Shown: positions 31,727 through 39,666 of the stretch, piece after piece
How the letters are laid out: every line of letters starts with the position of its first letter
How positions within the stretch are numbered: position 1 is the first letter of the stretch
Source of the DNA: Chryseobacterium sp. CH21
GTDB taxonomy: Bacteria; Bacteroidota; Bacteroidia; Flavobacteriales; Weeksellaceae
Assembly (NCBI RefSeq): GCF_004119445.1
Contig: NZ_QICI01000056.1
Coordinates: 1-41,868, forward strand
Length of the DNA: 41,868 nt
Direction: 5' to 3'
The notes under the pieces: model-generated
The model's input: only the letters and a program-made list of their open reading frames with translations
Told to the model about the DNA's origin: nothing
Databases searched by the model: none
Program-made: the position numbers and the translations under genes

Positions 31727-34700
31727 TTATTCATTACAGCTTCTTACTACACAGTTCCAGATGGTTCCATTGTAAAGCTTTATACAGTTATCCACGGTAT
31801 CGTAGATAAGCATACCCTCTACAGGATTGGTAATCATTGAACTCTGAGTACGTGTGATGACAAATCCTTTTGTTTTAGATTCAAGGGCTACCGCTCCGTT
31901 TGGAATATTTTCCGGCCATCCGTTCTGTTTGGTCTGGATGGTAATACCGATTTTCGTAATCGTATCGGCAGGAGAGGTATTTGGGTCTTTTGTACAAGAA
32001 GTACATGCAAGTATTTTTAACAGGTTAGACGCTACAGAATTGGCTGCCCCGCACTGTGACTGAGGATTTACAGAAACCGTAGCCTGATTGTTAAGATATT
32101 TGCTTCCGTTAGTATCGGTATAAGCCATTGTAGCAGAGTTATTGGTATTCACTTTAAACTTAACCACTGCGGTTTGCCCCGGTGCTATGCTTATTCCTGT
32201 AATATAAAGAAGTCCTCCCGTGAAGGTAGCGGTTCCATTGGCTGTAAAGTTACTCTGAACCAAAGATCCGGCTACATAAGTTTGAGCAGCATCCAGGTTA
32301 TCCATAAATTCAACATTGGTAATAGGGTTTATATCATTATTAGTGATATTAACTGTGTATTCCAGCTCAGTGGAAGAGGTTCCGAAACATCTGTTGACCG
32401 ATTTGGTCACCGTTGGTTTTGTAATAACGGTGCTTGCCGTAAAAGTAATGCTGGTATCCTGGAATCCTGTAGTACCGCTGTCATCATCACTTCTGTAAGG
32501 ATTAGGGTTGTTAATTCCTCCGTTTACCGTATAATTGAAATAAGTAGCATACGTTCCTGCTCCGGAAGGTTTTACTTTGATATAGATATAAGAGTTTCCT
32601 GAAGGTACAGTAAGGTTGCTCAGGGAGAAATTCTGTCCGGAATAAGTTGGAGTTTCTGTTCCCAGTCCTACATAGCTGTCTGCTACATACTGTAATCCTG
32701 CCGGTAAAACATTGTTGATGTTAATCGTTTTGGAGATACAGTTGTTATTTTTAATATTAACCTTTAATGTTCCCTCTTCACATGTTGGCAGTTGGCTTTC
32801 AACATAAGATGCAATCAGGTTTACATTATCTGCATTAGGCTCAATAGGATTCACGCATACAAAGGACATATCACCAATATAAAGGAAGTCAACCTTACTG
32901 AACACCTGCTCTCTGTTAATCGTCCATTCTATCACAATTTTTTCAACCGGTTTTTCAAACTCTACATTCACTGTTGCAAAATCCAGAAAATCTAAGAATG
33001 GTTCAGTTCCTGTAGCGGTACCGGTTGAATTATCAATCGTATACCTTCTTAATAAGGCATTAAGCTCAGGAGTGGAGTTGTAGGCATAATTAAGTTTTGG
33101 GGTCACCTGAGTGGTTCCGCAATACCCAATTATTTTCACTACAGCAGCTTGCCCTGCCAGTCTGGTAATACCTGCCACCTGGAAGCTGGCCTTAGCAGCT
33201 TTGCTTCCGCTTACATCTTTTAAATTTACCGTATAAGATACCTTACCTGCAGCACCGTCCAGATCATCATATCTTGACAGCTGGGTCCATGTACCAAACA
33301 TTCTTGGGAAAAGAGTAGAGATCCACTCAACTCCTGATGGATAAGTAACGCTGATATCAGCAGATAAAGCACCGCTTGCAGGAGCTGTTCCGGCCAATGG
33401 TACATTGGTTAAAGTATTATTATTCATGCCCGTCATTCCACCGTTAAACCATGCCTGTGCATTCTGTAGTGTCTGTTTTCCTCCATTACAGGTCTGGCAG
33501 TTAATAGGTCCTGTTTTACCTACTACCGTAAAATACTGTCCGTTTTTAAAGTTATAATAAAAGGTAGCTTTACCTCCAATTACACTTACAGCAGGCATAA
33601 AAGCAGTGTTGGTTGTGAATCCGCTGTCATCGGCAACATATAAGGCGATTTCATTGTTGATGCTGTAAGACGATAAATCAACCTGGAAATAAGCTGCACC
33701 TACAGTACCGGTTTTCTGTACCAGCCATGTTTTATTGATTCTTTCAGTGCCATTTTCCAAAGCAGGACAGCTCACCGGAGTAGTCCCTGTATTGATGTTA
33801 TTATCACCAAACATCATAAAGCCTTTGTCTGCCAGTGAAGTTCTGGTGACTGTAGAATTAGGTGATGTGAAATCATTCACCGTTGATGCGGTGAGGATGC
33901 TGTTATCATTAATACTGTGGGAAATTTTTTGATCCAGAGCACCGGAAATATCCCTTCCGATACCAAAAATGTTATTGTTAAAAGCCGTATTGACAGAAGA
34001 ATTCCACACAACTGCTGCATCTGAATTAATATAATTCTGTGGCTGTACTAAAGTGATACCATACTTTATTGCAAAATAAGAATCTACTTTATCTCTGTCC
34101 TGTGCAGATAAGCTCACATTATAGTAGGCAATTTCCGGTGTTCTACCTGCAAAACCATAGACACCACCGCCAACCTGAAGGTTAGGATAAAGACTACCAT
34201 CACTGATAGCTCCTGAAAATGTGGTGAAATTTCCATTATAACCTACCTGCTTATTATTACCACTCACTATTGAACTTGCCTGTGCTCCCATTAAAATCAT
34301 TTTATTGAGAACCGGAGAAACAGAAGTATTTTGTACGTTAGGTACAGCTGCATCTATATAATGGAGTGTTACATAATCTCCTATCGGGCTAAAAGTATTA
34401 TCAATACCCAGCCCAAAACTGTGGGCTGCTCCACTTCCAGGGATATTGGCAAATCTGAAAATATGGTTATAAATAGCATTTGTATTTCCGGATTTAGATC
34501 CTACAGCAAAAGTAGTATGTAATCTGCCTATAATGGTTTGATCTACTGGTGCTGTAAAATTTGCAGCATCAGTTGCATTAAAGGTATAAAACGGATTATA
34601 ATTACTGTTGGCATCCCCGCTGGATAATAAAATAGTTCCTGCACCATTTTTGCTGAGGGTTAATCCGCTGGTTCTGTCTGTCCAATTGGTTAATGTGGCT

Positions 34701-34822
34701 GTAACACCTGCATCATACCAGTATTTTAATCCCCCGGTAACTCCTCCGGGAGCCTGAGCTTTTGTGAATATGAATACATTCATTATAAAGAATATACCCA
34801 TTAATAAGTTATGTTTTTTCAC
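31727..34822 (-). CDS. Large secreted LamG / DUF11-like repeat protein, second gene of duplicated module, copy 2
   Basis: A 1031-residue exported protein (signal peptide ending TKAQ, then APGGVTGGLKYWYDAGVTA). An N-terminal LamG-like sandwich is followed by the DRDKVDSYFAIKYGITL helix and an NNNIFGIGRD block (about 245-290), as in copy 1. From about residue 680 there are two DUF11-like beta-sandwich repeats (NNNCISKTININNVLPAGLQ, then TKSVNRCFGTSSTELEYTVN and GISIAPGQTAVVKFKVNTNN). The C-terminal 85 residues (TKQNGWPENIPNGAVALESK.., then WNCVVRSCNE) nearly equal those of the 923-residue protein. A long adhesin- or matrix-like surface protein is likely. The middle, with a SCPALENGTERINKTWLV segment and a QTCNGGK motif, is Cys-containing but not diagnostic. 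Confidence 0.75.
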   Translation of the reverse strand: MKKHNLLMGIFFIMNVFIFTKAQAPGGVTGGLKYWYDAGVTATLTNWTDRTSGLTLSKNGAGTILLSSGDANSNYNPFYTFNATDAANFTAPVDQTIIGRLHTTFAVGSKSGNTNAIYNHIFRFANIPGSGAAHSFGLGIDNTFSPIGDYVTLHYIDAAVPNVQNTSVSPVLNKMILMGAQASSIVSGNNKQVGYNGNFTTFSGAISDGSLYPNLQVGGGVYGFAGRTPEIAYYNVSLSAQDRDKVDSYFAIKYGITLVQPQNYINSDAAVVWNSSVNTAFNNNIFGIGRDISGALDQKISHSINDNSILTASTVNDFTSPNSTVTRTSLADKGFMMFGDNNINTGTTPVSCPALENGTERINKTWLVQKTGTVGAAYFQVDLSSYSINNEIALYVADDSGFTTNTAFMPAVSVIGGKATFYYNFKNGQYFTVVGKTGPINCQTCNGGKQTLQNAQAWFNGGMTGMNNNTLTNVPLAGTAPASGALSADISVTYPSGVEWISTLFPRMFGTWTQLSRYDDLDGAAGKVSYTVNLKDVSGSKAAKASFQVAGITRLAGQAAVVKIIGYCGTTQVTPKLNYAYNSTPELNALLRRYTIDNSTGTATGTEPFLDFLDFATVNVEFEKPVEKIVIEWTINREQVFSKVDFLYIGDMSFVCVNPIEPNADNVNLIASYVESQLPTCEEGTLKVNIKNNNCISKTININNVLPAGLQYVADSYVGLGTETPTYSGQNFSLSNLTVPSGNSYIYIKVKPSGAGTYATYFNYTVNGGINNPNPYRSDDDSGTTGFQDTSITFTASTVITKPTVTKSVNRCFGTSSTELEYTVNITNNDINPITNVEFMDNLDAAQTYVAGSLVQSNFTANGTATFTGGLLYITGISIAPGQTAVVKFKVNTNNSATMAYTDTNGSKYLNNQATVSVNPQSQCGAANSVASNLLKILACTSCTKDPNTSPADTITKIGITIQTKQNGWPENIPNGAVALESKTKGFVITRTQSSMITNPVEGMLIYDTVDNCIKLYNGTIWNCVVRSCNE

Positions 34823-34862
34823 CTTGATTTGTTTAAAATTTAAATATTACTATAGATTTCTT

Positions 34863-35435
34863 TTAAATAAATGAAGATGGAGGAGGGCGGTTTTTACATT
34901 GAAACCAGTAATAGTCTTTGAATAATATAAAACTATTGCTGACGATCTTATTATTTGTATTGTTTGGATATTCGTGGGTAAGTCTCAGTTTTTTATTTTC
35001 AAGTGAATAACTCGTGTGGTAATGAACCGTGACCGATGCTGAAATAGCTTCTCCTTTTGAGTATAATAAAAAGAAATCATTAGGTTGGGGTATTGCAAAT
35101 TGAACAGGCTTTACTTTTGGATATGTTTTTATTTTTTCTATTGGATGTCTGGTAATGGCTTTCTCCGGATTGGAAACAGATTTTTTCTGTTTTCTGGATT
35201 TTAATACGCCTTTCTTTTCTGAGGTTTTTTCCTCAAAATCCTTCAGATCCGCTTGATGTATTTCTCCAGAATTGGCAACATACAGTGTTGTGTTTTCCCC
35301 AATAGTAATGTCAGTTCTTTTTGCATAAAAAAGAATCTGTGCCTGTGCGGGGGATACGAAAAATAAAAACAACAACAATGAAGCCCACTTGTATAAAGGG
35401 AGAAATAACTTCAATTGTTGTTGTAAGGGTTTCAT
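34863..35435 (-). CDS. Secreted protein of unknown function, first gene of duplicated module, copy 2
   Basis: A 190-residue protein with a signal peptide (ending SPAQAQ). It continues ILFYAKRTDITIGENTTLYV, a Lys-rich middle and the C-terminal domain FFLLYSKGEAISASVTVHYH, ending WFQCKNRPPPSSFI. It is the counterpart of the 195-residue protein of copy 1. The DNA around the stop codon and the short gap before the large gene is also similar in the two copies (the ATAAAT..GGAGGGCGG stretch at 34867-34890 versus 30148-30172), so the duplication extended over the intergenic DNA. It is the first gene of its operon. No promoter fitting the consensus was found upstream. Confidence 0.65.
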   Translation of the reverse strand: MKPLQQQLKLFLPLYKWASLLLFLFFVSPAQAQILFYAKRTDITIGENTTLYVANSGEIHQADLKDFEEKTSEKKGVLKSRKQKKSVSNPEKAITRHPIEKIKTYPKVKPVQFAIPQPNDFFLLYSKGEAISASVTVHYHTSYSLENKKLRLTHEYPNNTNNKIVSNSFILFKDYYWFQCKNRPPPSSFI

Positions 35436-36060
35436 AGTGTGTGTTTTATGTCAATAAGAAACAGGAGGGGTGTTTCCGTACTTTTCTTGATTCAGAAAAA
35501 ATCTGAACCATATATAATGAGGGAGTAAGGTTTTGAATGGATTTTGAAGCATATATAACCGAATAAATTCAGCTATGCTTTCTTAGGCTGTGGAATGTTA
35601 GGTTATAAAAAAATTTTATAAAAGAACAAAAAGGATAAATTTTTTTCATAAAGTTTAATTTTATCAATGAGGGATATGTTTTATTTTCTGTGGTAAAATT
35701 AGATTAATATTGATAGGTTTTTTGGAATTTTACTTGTAATATTAAGTCATTTTAGTAAATTCATTTATGTTGATTATATTGTTGTTTATTAGTGTGTTAT
35801 GTAAGCTAAAAGATGAATTTGATATAATAAGTCCAATCATGGTGTGTTAAATTTTTTAAAGAAGATGAAATGGGCTTCATTTTATCTTCCTGAGAAGAAG
35901 AAAAGTAGAATTAATTTAAAATAAAGAAGTCGTTGAGGGTATCTTACTAAAAATAAATAAATGATACAAATGAAAAAGATGAAATGTAAATTTTACTTAT
36001 AATTTGATTGAATATAAAAAATATTACACTTTATGATTAACTATTCATAAAGATCCTCAA
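35436..36060. other. AT-rich gap upstream of module copy 2 and of the SDR gene
   Basis: About 625 very AT-rich bases between divergent genes. I see no credible ORF, no repeat shared with other parts of the window and no full-consensus promoter for the minus-strand module. The right edge leads into the direct-repeat operator of the SDR gene. Confidence 0.45.
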
Positions 36061-36093
36061 TTTGCCTACAAAGGTCTGCGATTAGCCTACAAA
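36061..36093 (+). promoter_or_regulatory. Direct-repeat operator TTNGCCTACAAA x2 (AraC-type site)
   Basis: TTTGCCTACAAA (36061-36072) and TTAGCCTACAAA (36082-36093) repeat with a 21-base period, placing both sites on the same DNA face, as is usual for AraC-family dimers. The proximal site ends 18 bases before the -7 box at 36112-36119, over the -35 region. The likely binder is the AraC regulator encoded just downstream at 37035. Confidence 0.6.
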
Positions 36094-36111
36094 TCCGAAA
36101 GACAAGCTGTA

Positions 36112-36119
36112 TACCTTTG
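36112..36119 (+). promoter_or_regulatory. -7 box of the SDR gene
   Basis: TACCTTTG fits TAnnTTTG exactly, 25 bases before the ATG. No TTG is present at the -33 position; the AraC-type direct repeat occupies that place, which suggests an activator-dependent promoter. Confidence 0.55.
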
Positions 36120-36144
36120 CTTTGTAAATAAAACCTATACAATT

Positions 36145-36975
36145 ATGATACAGCAAAATAGAATCTGGTTCATTACCGGAGCATCAAGAGGTTTCGGACG
36201 CATCTGGACTGAAGCAGCGTTGGAACGTGGCGATAAAGTGGTAGCAACCGCAAGAAAACTGGAAAGCATTGCAGACTTTAAAGAGAAATATGGCGATCAT
36301 GTACTGACTCTAGAACTGGATGTTACCAATCCAAATCAGGTAAAAGAAGCAATAAATAAAGCCCATCAGCATTTTGGAACACTGGATATTGTACTGAATA
36401 ACGCAGGATATTCGCTGGTAGGAACCATAGAAGAGGCCAGTGCAGATGAAATACGTGCTTTATACGAAACCAACATTCTGGGTCCCGTAAGTGTCATTCA
36501 GGCAGCACTACCGATATTAAGAGAACAAGGATATGGACATATTTTAGGCACTTCAAGTAATCTTGGGCATTTTACACTGCCTGTTATTGGGTATTACAGC
36601 TCCTCTAAATGGGCTTTTGAAGCCATCCACGAAAGTCTTGCAGAAGAAATAAAGCAATTCGGGATTAAAGTAACTATTATAGAACCGGGAGCTTATGCTA
36701 CAGAATTTGGAAGCCAGGACTCTCTGAAGTTTTCTCAAAACCTGGATGTATACAATGATTTTAAGTCAGAATTTATAAAGACGATTCAATCTTATGAACG
36801 AGGAAATCCGAATGCAACTCCACAAGCACTTTTCAAAGTTGTAGATGCTGAAAATCCACCGTTACGCTTTCATTTGGGAAGTCATAATCTTCCACAGGTG
36901 AAGGCTGTATATGCTGACAGGATCAGTCTTTGGGAAGCGTGGGACGAGGTTTCCAGTGCTGCGCAAGGGGAGTAA
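36145..36975 (+). CDS. Short-chain dehydrogenase/reductase (classical SDR)
   Basis: A 276-residue SDR. The cofactor motif TGASRGFG lies at 11-18, NNAG at 85-88, the structural Asn at 110, the catalytic Ser at 137-138 (GTSSNLG), and YxxxK as Y151-S-S-S-K155. The IEPGAYATEF segment near residue 200 is typical of the SDR subgroup related to oxidoreductases of the 'short-chain dehydrogenase, classical type 5' kind. Cytoplasmic and NADP-dependent by the lack of an acidic residue after strand 2 (ATARKLE). Substrate unknown. It is followed by a terminator and then the AraC regulator, mirroring the oxidoreductase-AraC pair at 14-16 kb. Expression is probably switched by that regulator through the direct repeats upstream. 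Confidence 0.9.
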   Translation: MIQQNRIWFITGASRGFGRIWTEAALERGDKVVATARKLESIADFKEKYGDHVLTLELDVTNPNQVKEAINKAHQHFGTLDIVLNNAGYSLVGTIEEASADEIRALYETNILGPVSVIQAALPILREQGYGHILGTSSNLGHFTLPVIGYYSSSKWAFEAIHESLAEEIKQFGIKVTIIEPGAYATEFGSQDSLKFSQNLDVYNDFKSEFIKTIQSYERGNPNATPQALFKVVDAENPPLRFHLGSHNLPQVKAVYADRISLWEAWDEVSSAAQGE

Positions 36976-36981
36976 CAACAT

Positions 36982-37013
36982 AAAAACCGGTTATCCATGT
37001 ATAATCGGTTTTT
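36982..37013. terminator. Terminator after the SDR gene
   Basis: Thirteen-base arms AAAAACCGGTTAT and ATAATCGGTTTTT (one wobble) with a 6-base loop, ending in T5. It lies between the SDR stop and the AraC start, so the regulator probably has its own promoter; TACCTTTA at 37016-37023 is a possible -7 box. Confidence 0.7.
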
Positions 37014-37034
37014 CGTACCTTTAAAATACTATTT

Positions 37035-37955
37035 ATGAAAAAGAAAGATCAAATTCCACTAAAATTTGAGTCGTTATTTGAAGCGAGCCAATTTTTTGGA
37101 CTGCCCAAACCCAAGCACCCTCTCATCAGCTTAATGAATGGGGCACACAATCTGGTATTGACGGATAAACTGTCTCAAAGGCATGTTTTGAGCTTTTATA
37201 AAATCTCTTATAAACCCAAATTAGATGGCAGGATAGAATATGGCCAAGGCTATTATGATTTCAACGAAGGCGGTTTATTGTTTGCAGCACCCGGCCAGGT
37301 AATAGGAGGGAATGGAAACAGTGATACGGTCTGTTCACAATATTCTCTGCTTATTCATCCGGATTTCTTTTTGGGATATCCTATCTCCAGGAAAATCAAA
37401 CAATATGGTTTTTTCTCCTATTCCACAAAAGAAACACTGCATCTTTCTGAAGAAGAGAAAAATACAATCCTTTCTATTTTTAATTTCATTGAATCAGAAC
37501 TTAACAGCCGTATTGACGATTTCAGCCATGATGTGATGGTTTCTCAAATAGAATTGCTTCTTAACTACGCTAACCGTTTTTATAAACGGCAGTTTATTAC
37601 CCGTAAAGCAACCAGCAGTACCCTTTTACAGAAATTTGAAGATTTGCTGGATGCCTATTTTAAAGATGAAATATCTCTTAATAAAGGAATACCCACGGTG
37701 AGTTATTTTGCGGACAGTCTTCATCTTTCACCAAGCTATTTGAGTGATATGCTGCGTTCTTTAACGGGGCAGAGTACTCAGCAGCATATTCATGATAAAC
37801 TGATCAGCGAGGCCAAAGAAATGCTTTCCACCACAAGCTTATCCGTGAGTGAAGTGGCCTATGCACTGGGATTTGAGCATTCTCAATCCTTCAGCAATTT
37901 ATTTAAAACAAAAACCAAACTTTCTCCTTTAGAATTCAGGAAGTCTTTCAATTAA
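37035..37955 (+). CDS. AraC-family transcriptional regulator (paralogue of the one at 15 kb)
   Basis: A 306-residue regulator, equal in length to the one at 15249-16169. The shared blocks are GLPKPKHPLIS, YGQGYYDFNEG, LLIHPDFF, KQYGFFSYS, LLNYANRFYKRQFITRKA and SLTGQSTQQHIHDKLISEAK. The C-terminal double HTH is SYFADSLHLSPSYLSDMLRS and SVSEVAYALGFEHSQSFSNL, ending LSPLEFRKSF. The sensor half differs more than the DNA-binding half, so the two paralogues probably answer different signals. Placed right after the SDR gene whose promoter carries an AraC-type direct repeat. Confidence 0.87.
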   Translation: MKKKDQIPLKFESLFEASQFFGLPKPKHPLISLMNGAHNLVLTDKLSQRHVLSFYKISYKPKLDGRIEYGQGYYDFNEGGLLFAAPGQVIGGNGNSDTVCSQYSLLIHPDFFLGYPISRKIKQYGFFSYSTKETLHLSEEEKNTILSIFNFIESELNSRIDDFSHDVMVSQIELLLNYANRFYKRQFITRKATSSTLLQKFEDLLDAYFKDEISLNKGIPTVSYFADSLHLSPSYLSDMLRSLTGQSTQQHIHDKLISEAKEMLSTTSLSVSEVAYALGFEHSQSFSNLFKTKTKLSPLEFRKSFN

Positions 37956-38023
37956 TAGTATAGTTTTTCATTTGGTTAATGAAAACTCAGTTACGCAATT
38001 GAGTCAATAAGAAAGTTTAAAAA

Positions 38024-38494
38024 CTAGCGGACAAGAAGATAGATTCCAACACCAATAGCAGTATAAGCGGTCACCGTAAGAATATCCGCAATAGGTTGTG
38101 AGAAACGTTTTTCTGCAATTTTCTCGCTATTGATCTGGTTCTTATGGAACTTCAAGCTTGTTTTTGCATTGCGAACAGGATGGGCTACCAGGCTGTCGCT
38201 TTCCCATCGGTCAACGATTACTTTATAACTCTTACCATTGACTTCAATTTTAACATTCTTACCAGGGGCAAGCTTCTCCTGAACACTCACTGGAGCAGGT
38301 GCCTGTACTGCGTTCAGATTTTGAGGTGCCGCTCCTGTACTGTTCATTTGCGGGGAAGCAGTATTGGCAAGAGCTGTATTGTTTTTAGGATCTTGTTTGT
38401 TGTTAGCCGCCGGATCTACAGGCTTTTTTACCTGATAGGTATAGCAACTGGTAAGGGAAAATAAGATAATGATGAGATAAAAATTCTTTCGCAT
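38024..38494 (-). CDS. Small lipoprotein with disordered linker and C-terminal membrane segment
   Basis: A 156-residue protein. The lipobox ends at Cys17 (FSLTSC-YTYQVKKP). A low-complexity Asn/Pro/Ala/Gln-rich linker spans about 25-75. A small beta domain (GKNVKIEVNGKSYKVIVDRW, about 78-115) follows, with a final hydrophobic segment ILTVTAYTAIGVGIYLLV. The 'v..i.G..y....v.w' pattern resembles bacteriophage-lipoprotein-like or 'SH3-like' envelope domains in Bacteroidota. On the minus strand TAAATTTG at 38499-38506 matches the -7 consensus and would place the transcript start at or next to the ATG (leaderless), though no -33 TTG is present. Function unknown. Confidence 0.7.
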   Translation of the reverse strand: MRKNFYLIIILFSLTSCYTYQVKKPVDPAANNKQDPKNNTALANTASPQMNSTGAAPQNLNAVQAPAPVSVQEKLAPGKNVKIEVNGKSYKVIVDRWESDSLVAHPVRNAKTSLKFHKNQINSEKIAEKRFSQPIADILTVTAYTAIGVGIYLLVR

Positions 38495-38601
38495 GAACCA
38501 AATTTAAGAATTAAACGGAATATTTAGAAGTTTCTTTTGAAAGATGATGTTTTTTTTGAAAATTCCCAGTAGTTTCTTTTACAAAAAGTGTCCTGAACCC
38601 A

Positions 38602-38873
38602 TCATTTGAGGTTCCAGATATATCGGCCGAGGTTTCGGAATTCTATTTCGGGGTTCTGAAGTGCTCCTTTACGGTCTTTAGAGTCTACCGAGCGGTTCAT
38701 AACACCAAATTTCCGGTTGGTGAACCCCAATGGAGAGGCTTTTTATAGATCCGGATGGGTTTAGAACCGTGCGCGAGTATTCCGGAACCGGTAATTATGA
38801 GTAAAATAAAAAGACAGCGTACTGTTTTTACCCATACAGTATAAGTTTCAGATGGAAAGACCTGCGTAGGCAT
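38602..38873 (-). pseudogene. Small exported protein, broken by a one-base slip
   Basis: Starting at Met 38871-38873 (or a GTG further in) the frame reads MPTQVFPSETYTV.., then a hydrophobic stretch VRCLFILLIITGSGILAHG and RIYKK. At a run of five A on the coding strand (plus-strand T5, 38740-38744) it runs into a quick stop. With one more A it continues ASPLGFTNRKFGVMNRSVDS, then KGALQNPEIEFRNLGRYIWN to a TGA at 38602-38604, for 90 residues. The length is a whole number of codons only with the extra base. An ATG further upstream (38918) lies inside the tandem repeat and is unlikely to be used. I have a vague memory of similar short hypothetical proteins in Chryseobacterium; no function is known. 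Confidence 0.4.
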
Positions 38874-38920
38874 CCTTGTCAAGGTTTTAAACCTTGTCAA
38901 GGTTTTAAACCTTGACAAGG
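38874..38920. repeat. Tandem/inverted CCTTGTCAAGG repeat
   Basis: Two direct units CCTTGTCAAGGTTTTAAA (38874-38891, 38892-38909) are followed by the complement CCTTGACAAGG (38910-38920). Each direct unit can therefore pair with the third block, giving alternative 11-bp hairpins. A known type of dispersed intergenic word in Bacteroidota. Confidence 0.65.
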
Positions 38921-39009
38921 ATATTTATATTGTTGTTTTTAGAATGTTTGGTTTTAATATTAAATCCACACGAAAGGATTCGTTCGGTAGCGGAGAGTTA
39001 TATAAGTTT

Positions 39010-39606
39010 TTAGCTTGCAGATATTTTTAGTGTACTAATAACTTCAAAGTTTGAAATCTTGTAATCATCATTGAAAAATAATCCATTTATATATCTTTTG
39101 ATTGGGTGATATAAATCTTTTGGAAATATTCCATTTTCAATTGTTTTATAGTCATTGGCAATGCTATATAATTTACTAAATTGCCCACGACCAGTTTTTA
39201 AGAATCCAATGTTATGTAAATATCTTGTTATTTTATGCTTTGTATTTCCTCCAATAGAATCACTAGTAATTAAATAATAATCTTTTACATAAAATGTTCT
39301 AATATTATTTATGTTATTACAAGAGTTATCTCCAACTGTTGCAAGTGTTGGTTTTTTAATGTAAGAAACGTCTTGTAAGAAACATTCTGTTTTTATTACA
39401 TCTTGAAGATTAACAAAGTAATCTCCATCAACTAATAAATGCTTTTTTGTTCGATAGATTCCCAAAATCATCTCATTAATTTCTCTTTCAGAATAATCAT
39501 TAATATTTTCTGATTTTCCAAAAACCTTATACGCTAAACCGCTTGATTCAGGATTTTTATAAATCCTATCTATTCTGGATTTTTCTATTTTTTTTATTTT
39601 TTCCAT
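39010..39606 (-). CDS. Unrecognised 198-residue protein downstream of the reverse transcriptase
   Basis: An AT-rich gene 60 bases behind the restored reverse transcriptase gene on the same strand, so probably its operon partner. The protein starts MEKIKKIEKSRIDRIYKNPE. It has no signal peptide or membrane helix and is Lys/Asn/Ile-rich. A central segment TLATVGDNSCNNINNIRTFY precedes VKDYYLITSDSIGGNTKHKI. The part TKHKITRYLHNIGFLKTGRG could be a winged-helix-like element (helix, turn, 'R.L.n.GF.k.GRG'), which is a guess. I recognise no family. Position next to an Abi/DRT-type RT and an IS suggests a defence accessory protein or toxin/effector. Confidence 0.6.
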   Translation of the reverse strand: MEKIKKIEKSRIDRIYKNPESSGLAYKVFGKSENINDYSEREINEMILGIYRTKKHLLVDGDYFVNLQDVIKTECFLQDVSYIKKPTLATVGDNSCNNINNIRTFYVKDYYLITSDSIGGNTKHKITRYLHNIGFLKTGRGQFSKLYSIANDYKTIENGIFPKDLYHPIKRYINGLFFNDDYKISNFEVISTLKISAS

Positions 39607-39666
39607 AATCCGTTTTTAAAAATTATAATTGACTAATGACATTTAATAAATACAGAATTTATTACT

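Noticed and set aside
27421..34522. Several open frames of 60-140 codons on the plus strand opposite the large secreted proteins
   Set aside because: They lie wholly inside the minus-strand genes, lack plausible starts or domains, and are shadows of Thr/Asn-rich coding sequence.
38697..38918. A 73-residue protein starting MSRFKTLTRFKTLTR
   Set aside because: The repeated start is simply the translated CCTTGTCAAGG tandem repeat, and the C-terminus is the out-of-frame end before the T5 slip.
38874..38920. CRISPR-like array
   Set aside because: Units are only 18 bases, directly adjacent, with no spacers; this is an intergenic tandem/inverted repeat.
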